Made by a program: the position numbers and the translations under genes
Notes under the pieces: generated by a model
What the model was told of the DNA's origin: nothing
Seen by the model: the letters and a program-made list of their open reading frames with translations, nothing else
Database searches by the model: none
Shown here: positions 11,815 to 22,150 of the stretch, piece by piece
How positions within the stretch are numbered: position 1 is the stretch's first letter
How the letters are laid out: each line of letters opens with the position of its first letter
NCBI GenBank assembly: GCA_963580455.1
Contig: OY756961.1
Location: 8,041,001 to 8,105,000 of the forward strand
Direction of reading: 5' to 3'
DNA: 64,000 nucleotides
DNA from: Euonymus europaeus
Lineage: Eukaryota > Streptophyta > Magnoliopsida > Celastrales > Celastraceae

Positions 11815-13994
11815 TGTAATATCCCGAACCCAAATTAAAAAAAATTAAAAAAAATTATATAATAAATTTTCAAATTTTATATTTTTAATAAATACTACAT
11901 ATTATTAGAAAAATATAGGCACAAGAATCCCTGAAATCGGAGTTGAATTGGATTTGTTACGAATTATTGAAGTTTAAGTAATTAAGATTAAAACGAGGGG
12001 CAAAACGGTAATTTTATCAAAAATCTGGGATAACCCAGATTTTTCTGGTTTCTGGCAGAGTTGCCCGAGAGAGAGAGAGGGGGGAAGAGAGAGAGAGAGA
12101 GGGGGGAAGATTGTTCGTTTGTGGTCCGATCGGAGCAAGTAAGGTGTCAAATCGAAGCTCGTGGAGAGAGGAGCAAAACCCAAGTGCAATCACAGCCATC
12201 GGACCACCGTAGGCGGCGGAATCATGCGGAGAAGTTTCGGGTTTTCAAAATTTCAAAGCTCGATCCCGGTTGATTCTGTAGGAATTTTGGAACGAGACAG
12301 GTACCATTAGATTTATGTTGTTGTGGGCTTCATTTTGATGTAGGAGTGACCGGAAAATTCGCCGGAAAAATGGATTCCGGTGACGCTCCGGCCGAGTTGA
12401 CTCACCTCCGGTGAGTTGACTCGGGTTTGACCGAGTTGACCCGTTGACTCGGGATTGACCCGTTTTGATTGGGTTGACCCGGTTTGACCGTGGACTATTT
12501 GACCCGAGTTGACCGGGTTACCCGAGTTGACTTTGACCGTTGACTTTTAGGTTGCCTTTTGGTTGATTTTTTCGTATTTTGACTGTCGCGTATACGTATC
12601 CGTATTTCGATGCAGGAGGTTGATTTGAGGATTTCGGATTGGGATTTCGGACGTACTACGGATTAGCATAGTCGACATTTCAGGTAGGGATTCTGCCCTA
12701 GTTCTTATTTGGGGTTCCGGGGGTTCCGTATTCGACGGACTCCTATTTGTCTATTGGTGTGAAATTCCCGGAGGTTGGGAATTTCTCTGTTTATACTCTT
12801 ATCTGATTTATTTCCGCAATTGCAATATGTTATGATTATATGTGGTTGGTTTGGAGGTATATGTACGACTGGCAGTATTTTTGGGTCTCTTGCGGGGCCC
12901 ACTATCCTGGTGGGGCCCACTTATCCTCCTGTGGGGCCCACCTCCATTGGTGGGTCCCACCTTATGATGTTTGGTTTTTTTCTCGAGAGTCCGGATAGGA
13001 CTTCATTATGATGATCTTTTATGATTTGTGAGATTATGGAGGGATGATTTGTAGAGCGTGGGACCCACATCGGGCGACCCAGCTTACTGGATGATTTATC
13101 GATGGTTTCGATCGGGTACGTACCTGGAGGCCGGATTGAGGTGAGGTACATCCTAGGGGACGCTCTTCGATGTAGGCGATGCTATCGAGTACCTGATGTA
13201 GGCTCGATCCTCATCCAATCTGGGGAGTACCTGGACTGGGAGAAACCTTGCGGGGATCAGGGTGGGTCCAGGGGAGGATTTTCTGTTGTTATGTGGATAT
13301 GAGTTGATACGGATTTGGTTGATATGGATTGAGTTGGATTATGATTGAGTACTGATTTGAGAGTTGTACTTGAGGATGGTAGTGGTGGAGCCTACTACTC
13401 GGTATCTCCCCTACGGATTGACTGATTGTGATGAGTTGTGATGTGTATCACTTATGGTTTCTCTGTATGTATTCTATATCTTACAGGCTTTGTTACTTTA
13501 TCTCTGATTTACTGGAGTTCGGTGATACTGGTGTGTATCACTATTTGAGTTTCTGTTCATCTCACTTACCTATTGAGCTTTTACTTTCCGTTTATTCTGA
13601 TGATTGATATTCCTCTATATCCCTACTGAGCTTTGTAGCTCACCCCTTTCATTCACATGTTTTCAGGTGAGATAGCCGGAGTGGATGATCAGCGCAGGGA
13701 TGCGTGAGGCGTGATGTAGCTGGTGTGGGAATGTTGTGTCTGTCTTCAGTATCTGTTTTTCGTATTTATGATATTTGGATTTTTCTGCTGTAGACTCTGG
13801 ATTGCAGATTACATTATGTTTGGAGTATTTGGGATTGTGGTTGAGATTTATATATATATATGTGAGATTACTTATGTAGTGTTTGGGTAGCTTGGGGTGT
13901 AAATCCGGTTCGGGGAACGGAGGAGTTCCTTGCCGGTCACGTCTCTGGGATTCATGGGTGCTCATATGCACCTATCTGGGAGAGGGGCGTGACA
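11815..13994 (+). repeat. Tekay element 3' LTR
   Basis: A 2180-bp LTR with the same ends as the 5' LTR (TGTAATATCCC...GCGTGACA) and highly similar sequence. It has 13 TTGAC motifs (12416-12545) against nine in the 5' copy, a block at about 12719-12766 missing from the 5' copy, and a shorter TA run near 13850. Confidence 0.95.
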
Positions 13995-13999
13995 TGGTA

Positions 14000-14928
14000 G
14001 TTGTCGGATATAAAATGCACAAATACCACATGGCACCAGAATATCGTTAAATATAGGTCGGGTAAATGGGCAAGCTAAAAAAAGATTAAACAAGTTGGGA
14101 ATCTAAGCAAGTTGAACCGTTCAATGTACCTAGACGAACAAAGATACTTGGGCAAGAAATATCAATCATGAGTCTATGTTAGAGCTAGCAATAAGAGGTG
14201 GCAGTTATTTGAATATCCTAATGTGTGAAAGAAAATGGCTAACATTGAGGGAATGGTCCGATGAAAGTTGAATAATACTAGGACATAGAGCATGTATGGC
14301 AGTTAAAGCAGAACTAGTTGCTGAATCACCACCGAGTAGTTGAAATAACATGGGACACTAGACAAAAATCCCATGGATCAAGTTATACATACTGATAGAA
14401 GCAGTTTTGTAGAACATATATATAAGCCTAAATTTTAGATTTTATATTTTACGAGGCCTAATCAATCAAAGACTCAAAAGGGCATGTAATTTCCTTTCGT
14501 AGCATTTTAATTTCAATCACTTTTACATGCAATTTATTCTTAGTGTGCTTTGTCCTTTGGAGACCATTATCTTTCTTGTGTTTTCACCCTTTTTAGGGAC
14601 TTTTTTCAAGAGGTTTCTTCCTTCACAAATCGTTATCCTGCTCACATAGTTAATTCCATCTTATTTGTTCGCAACACTCAAATTTTGCTGCAAACAACTA
14701 GATATATAGTCCTCAAGAAAAAAGATAAAAGAGGGCACTCATGAAAAACTTCTAGTAAATTGATAAAAAAAAGAAGCAGAAAAATGAAAAAAGAAAAACA
14801 ATTAATTCACCAAACTCCATACACATTTGTTATCAAGATTATGATTGTATAAGTAATCAAAAGAGAAGATGGAATAAAAATATGATAATCTCACATTGAT
14901 AAATGTGTATGTATAATTTCTCTATCAT
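14000..14928. other. Intergenic stretch, no gene seen
   Basis: AT-rich unique-looking DNA between the Tekay element and the IDA-like gene. It should hold the 3' untranslated part of that minus-strand gene. No coding or repeat signal is visible; short open frames have no recognisable content. Confidence 0.5.
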
Positions 14929-15168
14929 CTATGGACGCATCTTCTTTGAACTTCCAAAGCCAATGTTGTCATGCTCCTTTGAAGGGCCAGAAGGTGGAAT
15001 CGGCACTCCTTTTGGCAACAAATCATAGTAAATGAGCGTTGATGGAGGTGTCTCTCTCAACTTTGGCTTCACCTTGAAGAAACGAGTGTGCCTGCTTGAA
15101 CCATTAATAGTGTCTCCAAGCAACAAAAAGAATACTAGCACCACCATAACCATGTGTCTTCTACCCAT
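14929..15168 (-). CDS. IDA-like (IDL) secreted signalling peptide precursor
   Basis: This encodes a 79-residue prepropeptide, in the usual size range for INFLORESCENCE DEFICIENT IN ABSCISSION-like proteins. Residues 6-22 (VMVVLVFFLLLGDTING region) form a signal peptide after MGRRH. A basic variable part follows. The conserved C-terminal block is LPKGVPIPPSGPSKEHDN (residues 51-68), then a short tail. IDA-family peptides are cleaved from this block, secreted, and sensed by HAESA/HSL receptor kinases with SERK co-receptors to control organ abscission, root emergence or stress responses. The ATG at 15168 is chosen because it directly precedes the signal peptide; the same frame is open upstream to 15267 but that adds no secretory logic. 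The gene is intronless, as is usual for IDLs. The family core normally ends Arg-His-Asn; here it reads Glu-His-Asp. The only apparently intact host gene in the window. Confidence 0.85.
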   Translation of the reverse strand: MGRRHMVMVVLVFFLLLGDTINGSSRHTRFFKVKPKLRETPPSTLIYYDLLPKGVPIPPSGPSKEHDNIGFGSSKKMRP

Positions 15169-15421
15169 TAATACACCAATCCCCAAAAACTTGTATGGAA
15201 AAAGACCCAAATAGAATATTGATGTTTTCAAGATTTGCTTGTTATGTGAATAATATGAATGAAGCACTAATAAGGAGGGAGGAGAGAAGTAAATGGTTTG
15301 GATTAGAGTGTTGGGTGTGCTTCAATACTTCTTTGTTGGACTCTTGGCTCTTGATAAGAAAATTTAGTAAGACCGAATTAAAATAGAATCCTAGAAGCTT
15401 CACAATTCTTCGAGTGTAAAT

Positions 15422-15440
15422 TCTTATATAATTTATATTT
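15422..15440 (-). promoter_or_regulatory. Candidate TATA box of the IDA-like gene
   Basis: On the minus strand, AAATTATATAAGAA lies about 255 bases before the ATG. A start site about 30 bases on would give a 5' leader of roughly 220 bases rich in C and T, which is plausible for a plant gene. There is no direct evidence of use. Confidence 0.3.
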
Positions 15441-15489
15441 GATAGATTGAGAGGTGTGCCACATGACAATATATTTTCGTATTTTCTCA

Positions 15490-17159
15490 ATTTACAAATC
15501 AGAACGGTAGACTAAAAATTCGGGAGTTGAAGGTGTGCCACATCAAAGAAGACCAAACTTATTCTCCACCACCACTGAATGAGAACGGTAGGCTTCGAAG
15601 AATTTTAGAGTTTTCTTATTCATTAAAATAACACTGTGAGTTGTGGCAATTTAAAATGAGCTTGAACGGGTCTCAGGGGGTGTGTTTTGTGCAATTAAAG
15701 GACTTACGGAGTAAAGAAACATAAAAACTAAGAGGGTATTGTCAAACAAGTGAGAAATTGGAGGAGGGTACAAAAAAAAGTGGGAGGTGTGTAGTTCGGT
15801 TAGGTGAATGTTGTGGGTCCATCTCAGAATTATTGTGCCTCTTCGAGTGTGTTGTCTTCTATAAACATGGAAACTTGTCCCTCTCTAACCTACTCTTATA
15901 AGGCATTTTTTTTATATTACGTGGTGGTTACATATGCTCTCACACAATTTGTGACATACAAGTTGTGTGTATCTTTGTTTATCGAGTGGCCAAAGTCACG
16001 TGAGTGGATGATAGTTTATTTGGTGAATCTGTTTAAGGTAATATAATGTAAATTTAGGGGGTTGAGAATTTATTTTTTATGAGAGTAATATTTTTATAGT
16101 CACAGATTGATTTTGGCTCCTGACTTAACTTATTATCAGGTAGAAACTTTCTATGCTTTAGAACCTAATAACCTAAATTTAGGCTCATATTAGCTGTCTA
16201 ATTTTTATAACATGTCCTTATCAACCCAAAAAAATCACAAGTTTATCTACCTAGAATGTAGAAACTCACCCTTGTATGGTAAGTAGTATTTGAGAGTAGA
16301 ATCTGGTCCTTGATTAATTATTGATTACATTTTTTGGTTAGATGAGGATTCAAAATTGTATTACTATTACAAATTAAGATTGTGATTGGCGAAATGATTT
16401 AGAGGGTTTGCAAGATGGTTGAGAACAATATCTTTAGGCCACGAGGTGAGTTTTGATATAACTTTTCATATCATCATATGAAAAATTTATGTGTGTACTA
16501 ATCTAATAACTTCGTAAATTTATATGATGTGATTTTTCATTAAAAAAAGAAAGCTACAACATAGGGTCTCAAATTGTGCACCGAAATATGAAATTGGGGG
16601 GACCCCCGTGCGGGCGCGAGACAAAACAAATGATTTATTGGGAGACGCGTTGATAGAAAGATGGAATATGTCCAGTTTGTTATAGGTTGGAAAATAGTGA
16701 AACATAATGTTAAGCAAATTGCCTACACCTCACGATCATGTGATTTGTCAAACAAATTGACCAAATCCATCATGTGGATAATACTTGGGGCCCAACCTGG
16801 TCGACTGGTTAAATCCAAGGTCGGCCCAGCGAAGCCAGATCAGACTAGACTTGGACAGATATAAAAATTGGGCTACTTTAACAGTGTGGGCCCAGCATGG
16901 ACTTCACGGGGATTATAAAAATAAAAATCACTTATATAAGAGCAATTGCAATAGTAAATGTGTTGCTGGGACAATAAATATTATTTCACTGTTTTATTGA
17001 TGTGATAGGAAATGAAAATGTAATTTTTGTTATTGTACAATTGTATATTTTTTGAATTGTTTTGATAATTATTTTTTATGTCAAATAAATATAAACAAAT
17101 TTTTTTTAGTCGGTGTTCATTCAAATAAAAAACTAAGGTAAAAAAAGTAAATAGACAAA
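15490..17159. other. Intergenic stretch, no gene seen
   Basis: AT-rich DNA with short open frames only. The phrase GGTGTGCCACAT occurs at about 15452 and 15531. A short palindrome-like piece (GAGCAATTGCAATAG, near 16941) resembles ends of small non-autonomous DNA elements, but no partner end was found. Confidence 0.4.
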
Positions 17160-17211
17160 TCTATACCTTTTCTATATACTCGTGTTTTTTAAGCAATACT
17201 ACGGCGAGTCC

Positions 17212-17380
17212 CGTGCTTTTTCATACCCGCGCGTCTTTTTCTTTGTTTTCTCCCATGCTTTTTCATACCCGCGCATCTTTTTCTTTGTTTTCTCCCATGC
17301 TTTTTCATACCCGCGCGTCTTTTTCTTTGTTTTCTCCCATGCTTTTTCATAACCGCGCGTCTTTTTCTTTGTTTTCTCCG
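17212..17380 (+). repeat. 42-bp tandem repeat, four copies
   Basis: Four head-to-tail copies of a 42-bp unit (ATGCTTTTTCATACCCGCGC, then GTCTTTTTCTTTGTTTTCTCCC) lie 50 bases inside the Helitron 5' end. The copies differ at two or three positions. As 42 is a multiple of three, both strands give repeated open frames, which are probably not genes. Confidence 0.9.
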
Positions 17381-17639
17381 CTTTGCACGTATGTTTTAGA
17401 CTACGAAGGGGCGAGCAAAACGGCGCCGTTCTATCCTCCTTCCGATTTTTGCCCTCCGTGGCTGCTTTTGCTCGCGAGTGCTCTCCCGTTGCTTCCAGCC
17501 GGGAGTACCAGTCTTCATCTGATTTTTGGCCCCCTTTGCGGTGCATGCACCTGCTTTTGGAGGTCACCTTGCTTTTCCCTCGCACATACGCCATTCTCAG
17601 ATACTGTTCTCACCGTCTCAGATACTGTTCTCACCGACC

Positions 17640-18320
17640 TAATTTGCAATGAAATCGCCTCCTGATTTTGCTTTGATCTACGAGTGATTGGGGCCTTTAG
17701 CTGCACGCAATACTCCAGATCGACAGGTTAGCTTTCATTCTGTTGTTCTGATGCTTTTTAAAAGATTGCCTCTTTTCTATGCGAGTTTGCACTATGAAAT
17801 TAGGTTCTCTCTGTCTCGATTTTCTGGAGTTTTCCTTTCTGGGTATCATTTTCTTATTTCAGTTGTGTCCAACACAAAATTTTATGGATGATGAAGGTGG
17901 CTCCGCAATTTTGACAGATCGCGTTATCAGAGATACATGCACCTTCTCCAGGCCTCTCTTTTCTCTTCGATTTGGTACAGTACTCAGCAACACCTTTTCG
18001 CCTCTCAACCTTCGTTTCTCTCTCACCGTTTGGTTGCGCCATGGCTGCCTTTGGTTATAGGAGAACCTTTGTGGAGTCACCTGACGGTCTCGGTGAGTTT
18101 GTGATTCAGTGGGTTTGGTCATTTTAAACTCTTTTGTGTTTCATCTGGAATTTTGCTTTTCATTACATGGGTATGGTCACGGTATCTTTTTGGCTTTTGT
18201 TGTTTTTGTCGTACTGGGTTTTCTTGAGCTCTGATTTTATCAGATGTGTGGCAGGTTTACAATTTGGTTAGTATCAAGGACTAAATAGCGAGGAAGCACG
18301 AGATCATGCGCCTAACGGGT
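17640..18320 (+). pseudogene. Exon-like fragments of unidentified captured gene(s)
   Basis: Three stretches look like exons with plant splice borders: one ending at about 17727 (GATCGACAG before GTTAGC); one opening with ATG at 18041 (MAAFGYRRTFVESPDGLG) and ending before GTGAGT at 18093; and one ending near 18319 (IARKHEIMRLTG before GTATT). No family is recognised. They may belong to one gene or several. Confidence 0.4.
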
Positions 18321-18865
18321 ATTATGTTCTCTGTTTTAATCTAAGTTCTTGAACTGTGGGATTCTTTTCCTTCTACTGCGACTCTCTTTCTATGTCAGTC
18401 AATTTTTTAAGTTCATTTTCATCAAGGGTTTTAACCAATTGTTAAATGTTCTTCGTTCTATCATTTTTCTTAGCTTCTGTAGAAGTCAAATATTATTTCC
18501 AGTTTCTTAGTTGATAACAAAAATAGGAAATAGTTTGCACAAAATACACTTAACTTCATTTAACTACATCTATTCCATAAGATTTAGGCTATTCTGAATA
18601 TTATTCGGGCCAAAAGTTATTCTGCTATGTTTCACGAAAAGAAAGAGGTATGGTTTAGGAGAGTGTATTTGGCTGTGATTTTAACATCACTACAAGGGAG
18701 GTGCAAGTTTAGAATTTGCCTGTCTTTATTCTAAAGTTTCTTCTTGATTAATCAGTGAAATGTGAGGTCATGTGCTAAAATGACCATTTATCCTTTAACT
18801 CTTATCAAAAAAACAAAAAGTGTGTCATAGGATAACAATTTAATCTCCTTCATATTATTCTTCAG

Positions 18866-19087
18866 ATAATGCTTTGGTTGGTTTGGGACTTGGGATTGGG
18901 ATCACGTGCGTGCATGATGTCTGCTGGGAAAGACAAGATCAGAAAGTTGAACAAAGCCATGGATGAAACTGCAAAAGTTGTTCAGGAATTAAAATCTGAG
19001 TTTTGTAGGAGAAAATCATCATGCAATCTGCAGGGATTGCCTACTCCAAGTGACGTTGCTGGAAGCCCAAAGACTGCTAATCTTTGA
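18866..19087 (+). pseudogene. Captured fragment: Gly-rich hydrophobic segment plus coiled coil, unidentified
   Basis: After a CAG acceptor, the sequence encodes a Gly-rich hydrophobic stretch, then CMMSAGKDKIRKLNKAMDET and a charged helical part (AKVVQELKSEF), ending in a stop at 19085-19087. The hydrophobic stretch and the helix lie in frames that differ by one base, suggesting a frameshift near 18900. A membrane segment followed by a coiled coil resembles plant POLAR-like proteins, but this is only an impression. It lies upstream of the pyruvate kinase exons on the same strand and could be expressed as a chimera with them. Confidence 0.45.
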
Positions 19088-19749
19088 ATAACAAGTAACT
19101 AATCCATACATGGTAAGACCAATCGACTGCTAATCTCTGGAATAACAAGTAACTACCTTATCCCTGTATATCTGCCTTACATTTACCATCCTATTATAAA
19201 CTCTAAATGATCAATGACATTTTGGAGCTTAGATTTAGCTTCAATATCATGTTTTTTCAAAGATAAATTAATTAATCAAGGTAAGTTTTGAGTTTCTGTC
19301 TCTCTTTTTCATGGTTATATTATGTTGGAATGGGTTTGATTGATTGTTGGTCTTTTCCTCCATTGTTTCATAAGAAGAACAATGAGAACAACAATAGCAA
19401 GGGAAATGGTGATAAACCCCATTGCTGTAGTGCTCAAGGTGGACGTGCATTGTAGATTTAAAGGTTTGTTGCGACTTTACTATGCTTGCTATGCTTTTAG
19501 AAAATTTGATGGGTCCTTATAGAATTCTTTGGCATATTAAATTCTTAAGCAAATTGGAGCATGTGTTAATGGTGTTAGCTATTCATTTGATGATTCATTA
19601 TGTTTTTATCTTACTCAGATCCCTTGAATCAATTGAAAAATGTGTGTCACTTTAAGTTGGTCAATTAAAAAAAGTATAATACTATTGTTAAGATCATTAT
19701 CTGAAAGGTATTTGAATATTATACTTCTTTCTTTTGATTCATGCTTCAG

Positions 19750-20290
19750 GTGGTATGATGTCTTTCATGGTGAAGTCCAAGACAGAAGATTCAGTGAAAT
19801 GTGAAGTTGTTGATGGAGGAGACCTCAAGTCTAGGAGCCACCTTAATTTTCAAAGAAAAAGTGCCACATTTCCTTCTATAACTGGTGGGATATTAAATAT
19901 TGTCTTAAGTCTAATAGTTTATGATGTTTTATTACAAATTGATATCACATTTGACATTGGCTTGCTGCAAGATAAGGACTGAAAATATTAAATTTGGACT
20001 GGATAATCAAGATGGCTTTTATGCTGTTTCTTTTGTTAGAGATGCAAAAGTTGTTCATGAGTTGAACAATTATCTATAAAGTAATGTTTAGTACTTTAAT
20101 TTAATATTAATTATCATTTTAGAAGAATTTTGAATTACAATTGCAATGTTCTTGCTTGCATTTGATTTATGTAACACTATTTTTATACTATTTTCCTACG
20201 TTGTGGGGCAGATATTCATGTTATTGTGAAAATCGAAAGTGCAGATTTTATACCAAATTTGCATTCGATCATCACAGCATCAGATGGAGG
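19750..20290 (+). pseudogene. Captured plastid-type pyruvate kinase fragment (three exons)
   Basis: Pyruvate kinase makes pyruvate and ATP from phosphoenolpyruvate and ADP. Three stretches with intron-like spacers match the plastid-type enzyme: exon A (19750-~19884; GGMMSFMVKSKTEDSVKCEV and GDLKSRSHLNFQRKSATFP), exon B (~19969-20080; NIKFGLDN, FYAVSFVRDAKVVHEL) and exon C (20212-20290; DIHVIVKIESADFIPNLHSI). Exon C has the conserved VKIES-type motif with the catalytic-site Lys and Glu. The usual next block (MVARGDLG) is absent, so only the middle of the barrel domain was taken. Exon B has a frame disruption at its start and a stop near its end. Splice borders (CAG acceptors, GT donors) are still visible, so capture was at the DNA level. 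Cannot encode an enzyme. Confidence 0.85.
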
Positions 20291-20490
20291 GTAATTACTT
20301 GGTTACCAATTTGGGTTTATTAACTCTTCAATGTCTCTTTCTCTCATTTGTTTAATTATTGATGCGGACAATTTGTACAAACTCTCATTTGTTTGCGAGC
20401 TGTTGTTTGAGGAAAGTTGTTTTACTCATTTCCTAATAAAAACATTCAACTTATATTGATTTCAGCTCCTTGGTATATATTGAGCGTGAT

Positions 20491-20648
20491 TACTTGCATC
20501 ACTTGATGAAAATTAAATTCATTCCAACTTATATCTCTAAAAACTATACAAAATTGAGTGAATATTATTACTTGCATCACTCGATGAAAATTAAATTCAA
20601 ATTCCGACTTATATCTCTAAAAACTATACAAAATTGAGTGAATATGAT
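20491..20648 (+). repeat. Two-copy ~79-bp tandem duplication
   Basis: Bases 20491-20568 and 20569-20648 both run TACTTGCATCAC(T/C)... to AAAATTGAGTGAATAT, with a few differences. It lies in the Helitron 3' part. Confidence 0.85.
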
Positions 20649-21116
20649 GTTTTTTAGTTTTGTAATTTTAGTTTACACTGTTCACATCATGCTTATCCAT
20701 GATATATGCAAGATTTCTCTCGAAATATTGGATATGAAGTTTCTAAACTCATTGCTTGGTGATGAAAAAATAAACGACTTCATGGTTGAATGTGTCCACA
20801 ACCTGTAATCACAATAACCTCAAAGTAGTTAGGCAACGGATCGAGAGATAAAATGAAAGACATTTAAGTATAAAAAGAGAGACAGCAGCTTGAAAGATGA
20901 AAATAGGCACATTTAAGTACAAAAAATGGGATGAGGCAGTTAAGGCTTTCGGGATATGAGGTAAAAAGTACTTTTGATGCATTTTCAAGGAAGCATTGCT
21001 GACCGTTCATCCTATAACTCATGTTAGATTAGAGGTTGTGCCACTTGCTAATTTATGCAACTAATGCAGAATTTTTGTTGGTGAGTCTTCATCTTTCTTT
21101 TTCAAGTACAGACACT

Positions 21117-21144
21117 CCCGTGCAACGCACGGGGTATATACTAG
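21117..21144 (+). other. Helitron 3' terminal hairpin and CTAG end
   Basis: Perfect 7-bp stem CCCGTGC/GCACGGG with loop AAC, seven spacer bases, then CTAG. In rolling-circle transposition this end acts as the termination signal. Confidence 0.85.
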
Positions 21145-21359
21145 TTTTAATATATTGACACATTAACAGACAAATAACATAAAATAAATCACTTAAAGTA
21201 GTCGATTTTCATGCATATTTCATATGTAAGAAATAAGATCTATTCTCAATCTTGCATTATCTGTCGGTCATGTACTTATTCTATTCGCAGGTGGATGAAA
21301 TGTGCAAGAACTTCCAGATTGGTGGTTGTATCACCATTGAGATACTTTCTTCTATGGGA

Positions 21360-22150
21360 GGGGGCCCATTAATTAATATTTAGGTGTCGCTCATCCTCAA
21401 TGATCATGTTACAAAAGAATAATATAGGTGATCAAGCTCTTTTAAAAAAATAAATTAGATTGCTTGTAAAAATGGACTAGTCTTGGCGTGATTCCCCAAT
21501 TTGCTATGAACACCAAAAGCTCACTCGACATCCTTTTGAACACTTTCTTGTGCTCCAGCGAAAAGCCTTTCCTGTGGTGTGTGGATATGGAATTGATTGC
21601 ATCAGTGTTGATATTGAGGATAAATTTCATCTATAAGATGGTACGGAATGTGATGGACATGACCATTGACCGTGAACTTGACATTAGGCATATGACCTCT
21701 GAGGAATTCATTGAAAACATGTGAATGTTGTAGGATAGTTATGTCATTGTGGGATCCTACCATACCAAAGAAAGTATGTGAAATCTATAAATCATAAAAT
21801 TTTGTTGCCTCTAATATCAATATAGGCTTCCCAATGTGACTTACAAATTGACCTTTCTAGGTAGCAGGGCATCCGTGACATTCCCAATGCATGCAATCAA
21901 CAGACCCCTGTCTACTTGGGAATCCCTGTTATGCATTTTGTTGCATCAATTGATTGGTATCATTCATGTGTCGCACTCTTAAGTATTTTTCATTGTACAA
22001 CCTTATTACGTTCTCGCATTTATTAGTAATTCCTTTGGAGTCGACTTCTCAATCTCGATGAATTCATCCAATCTATCTACAGGAGCACAATACCCCAAAA
22101 TGCGAAGGGCATTGAACCTACACAATACTCAATTTAATGGAACTCAAATT
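21360..22150 (-). pseudogene. PIF/Harbinger transposase, heavily degenerate
   Basis: Minus-strand pieces in several frames follow the order of plant Harbinger DDE nucleases: LDEFIEIEKSTPKELL (about 22065-22015), the start of the catalytic core with SVDCMHWEC (near 21890), ILEATKFYDL...HTFFGMVGSHNDITIL (about 21830-21750) with the second Asp region, NGHVHHIP...YPQ (about 21680-21610), KDVE*AFGV (about 21520-21500), and CNMIIEDERH (about 21410-21380). Stops and frameshifts are numerous. Terminal inverted repeats and a 3-bp TWA duplication were not located. The family assignment rests on several consecutive conserved blocks. Confidence 0.75.

Larger units (their letters stand above)
5164..13994 (+). 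mobile_element. Ty3/gypsy Tekay/Del-type chromovirus, full length but defective
   Basis: An 8831-bp element with two LTRs (5164-7246 and 11815-13994) is flanked by the 5-bp duplication TGGTA (5159-5163 and 13995-13999). It has an initiator-Met-type primer binding site, a G-rich polypurine tract, and a gag-protease-RT-RNase H-integrase-chromodomain order on the plus strand. Domain order, LTRs over 2 kb and the C-terminal chromodomain fit Tekay/Del. Two stop codons, a shortened Gag and a replaced integrase Asp make it non-autonomous. Confidence 0.95.
17160..21144 (+). mobile_element. Non-autonomous Helitron carrying captured host gene pieces
   Basis: The 5' end TCTATACC (17160) follows an A, as expected for insertion between A and T, and resembles plant Helitron starts. 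The 3' end has the hairpin CCCGTGC-AAC-GCACGGG (21117-21133), then CTAG at 21141-21144 followed by T. Between these lie a 42-bp tandem repeat, several exon-like stretches with GT/AG borders, and three recognisable plastid pyruvate kinase exons. No Rep or helicase domain is seen, so it would need a helper element. The 3' end is strong; the 5' end is inferred from the terminal motif. Confidence 0.75.

Noticed and set aside
15804..16046. 80-codon plus-strand open frame
   Set aside because: No recognisable family, no splice or promoter context; short and AT-rich.
16930..17000. MITE with GAGCAATTGCAATAG end
   Set aside because: No inverted partner end or target duplication could be found nearby.
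17212..17380. CRISPR-like array
   Set aside because: The units are contiguous with no unique spacers, and the setting is a plant genome. It is a simple minisatellite.
17199..17665. Open frames on both strands encoding repeated peptides (MLFHTRASFSLFSP on plus, EKTKKKTRGYEKAW on minus)
   Set aside because: They result from a 42-bp tandem repeat whose length is divisible by three. There is no promoter, domain or conservation evidence for a protein.
21360..22150. Functional host HARBI1-like gene
   Set aside because: Conserved blocks lie in different frames with many stops, so it cannot be a domesticated gene in this form.
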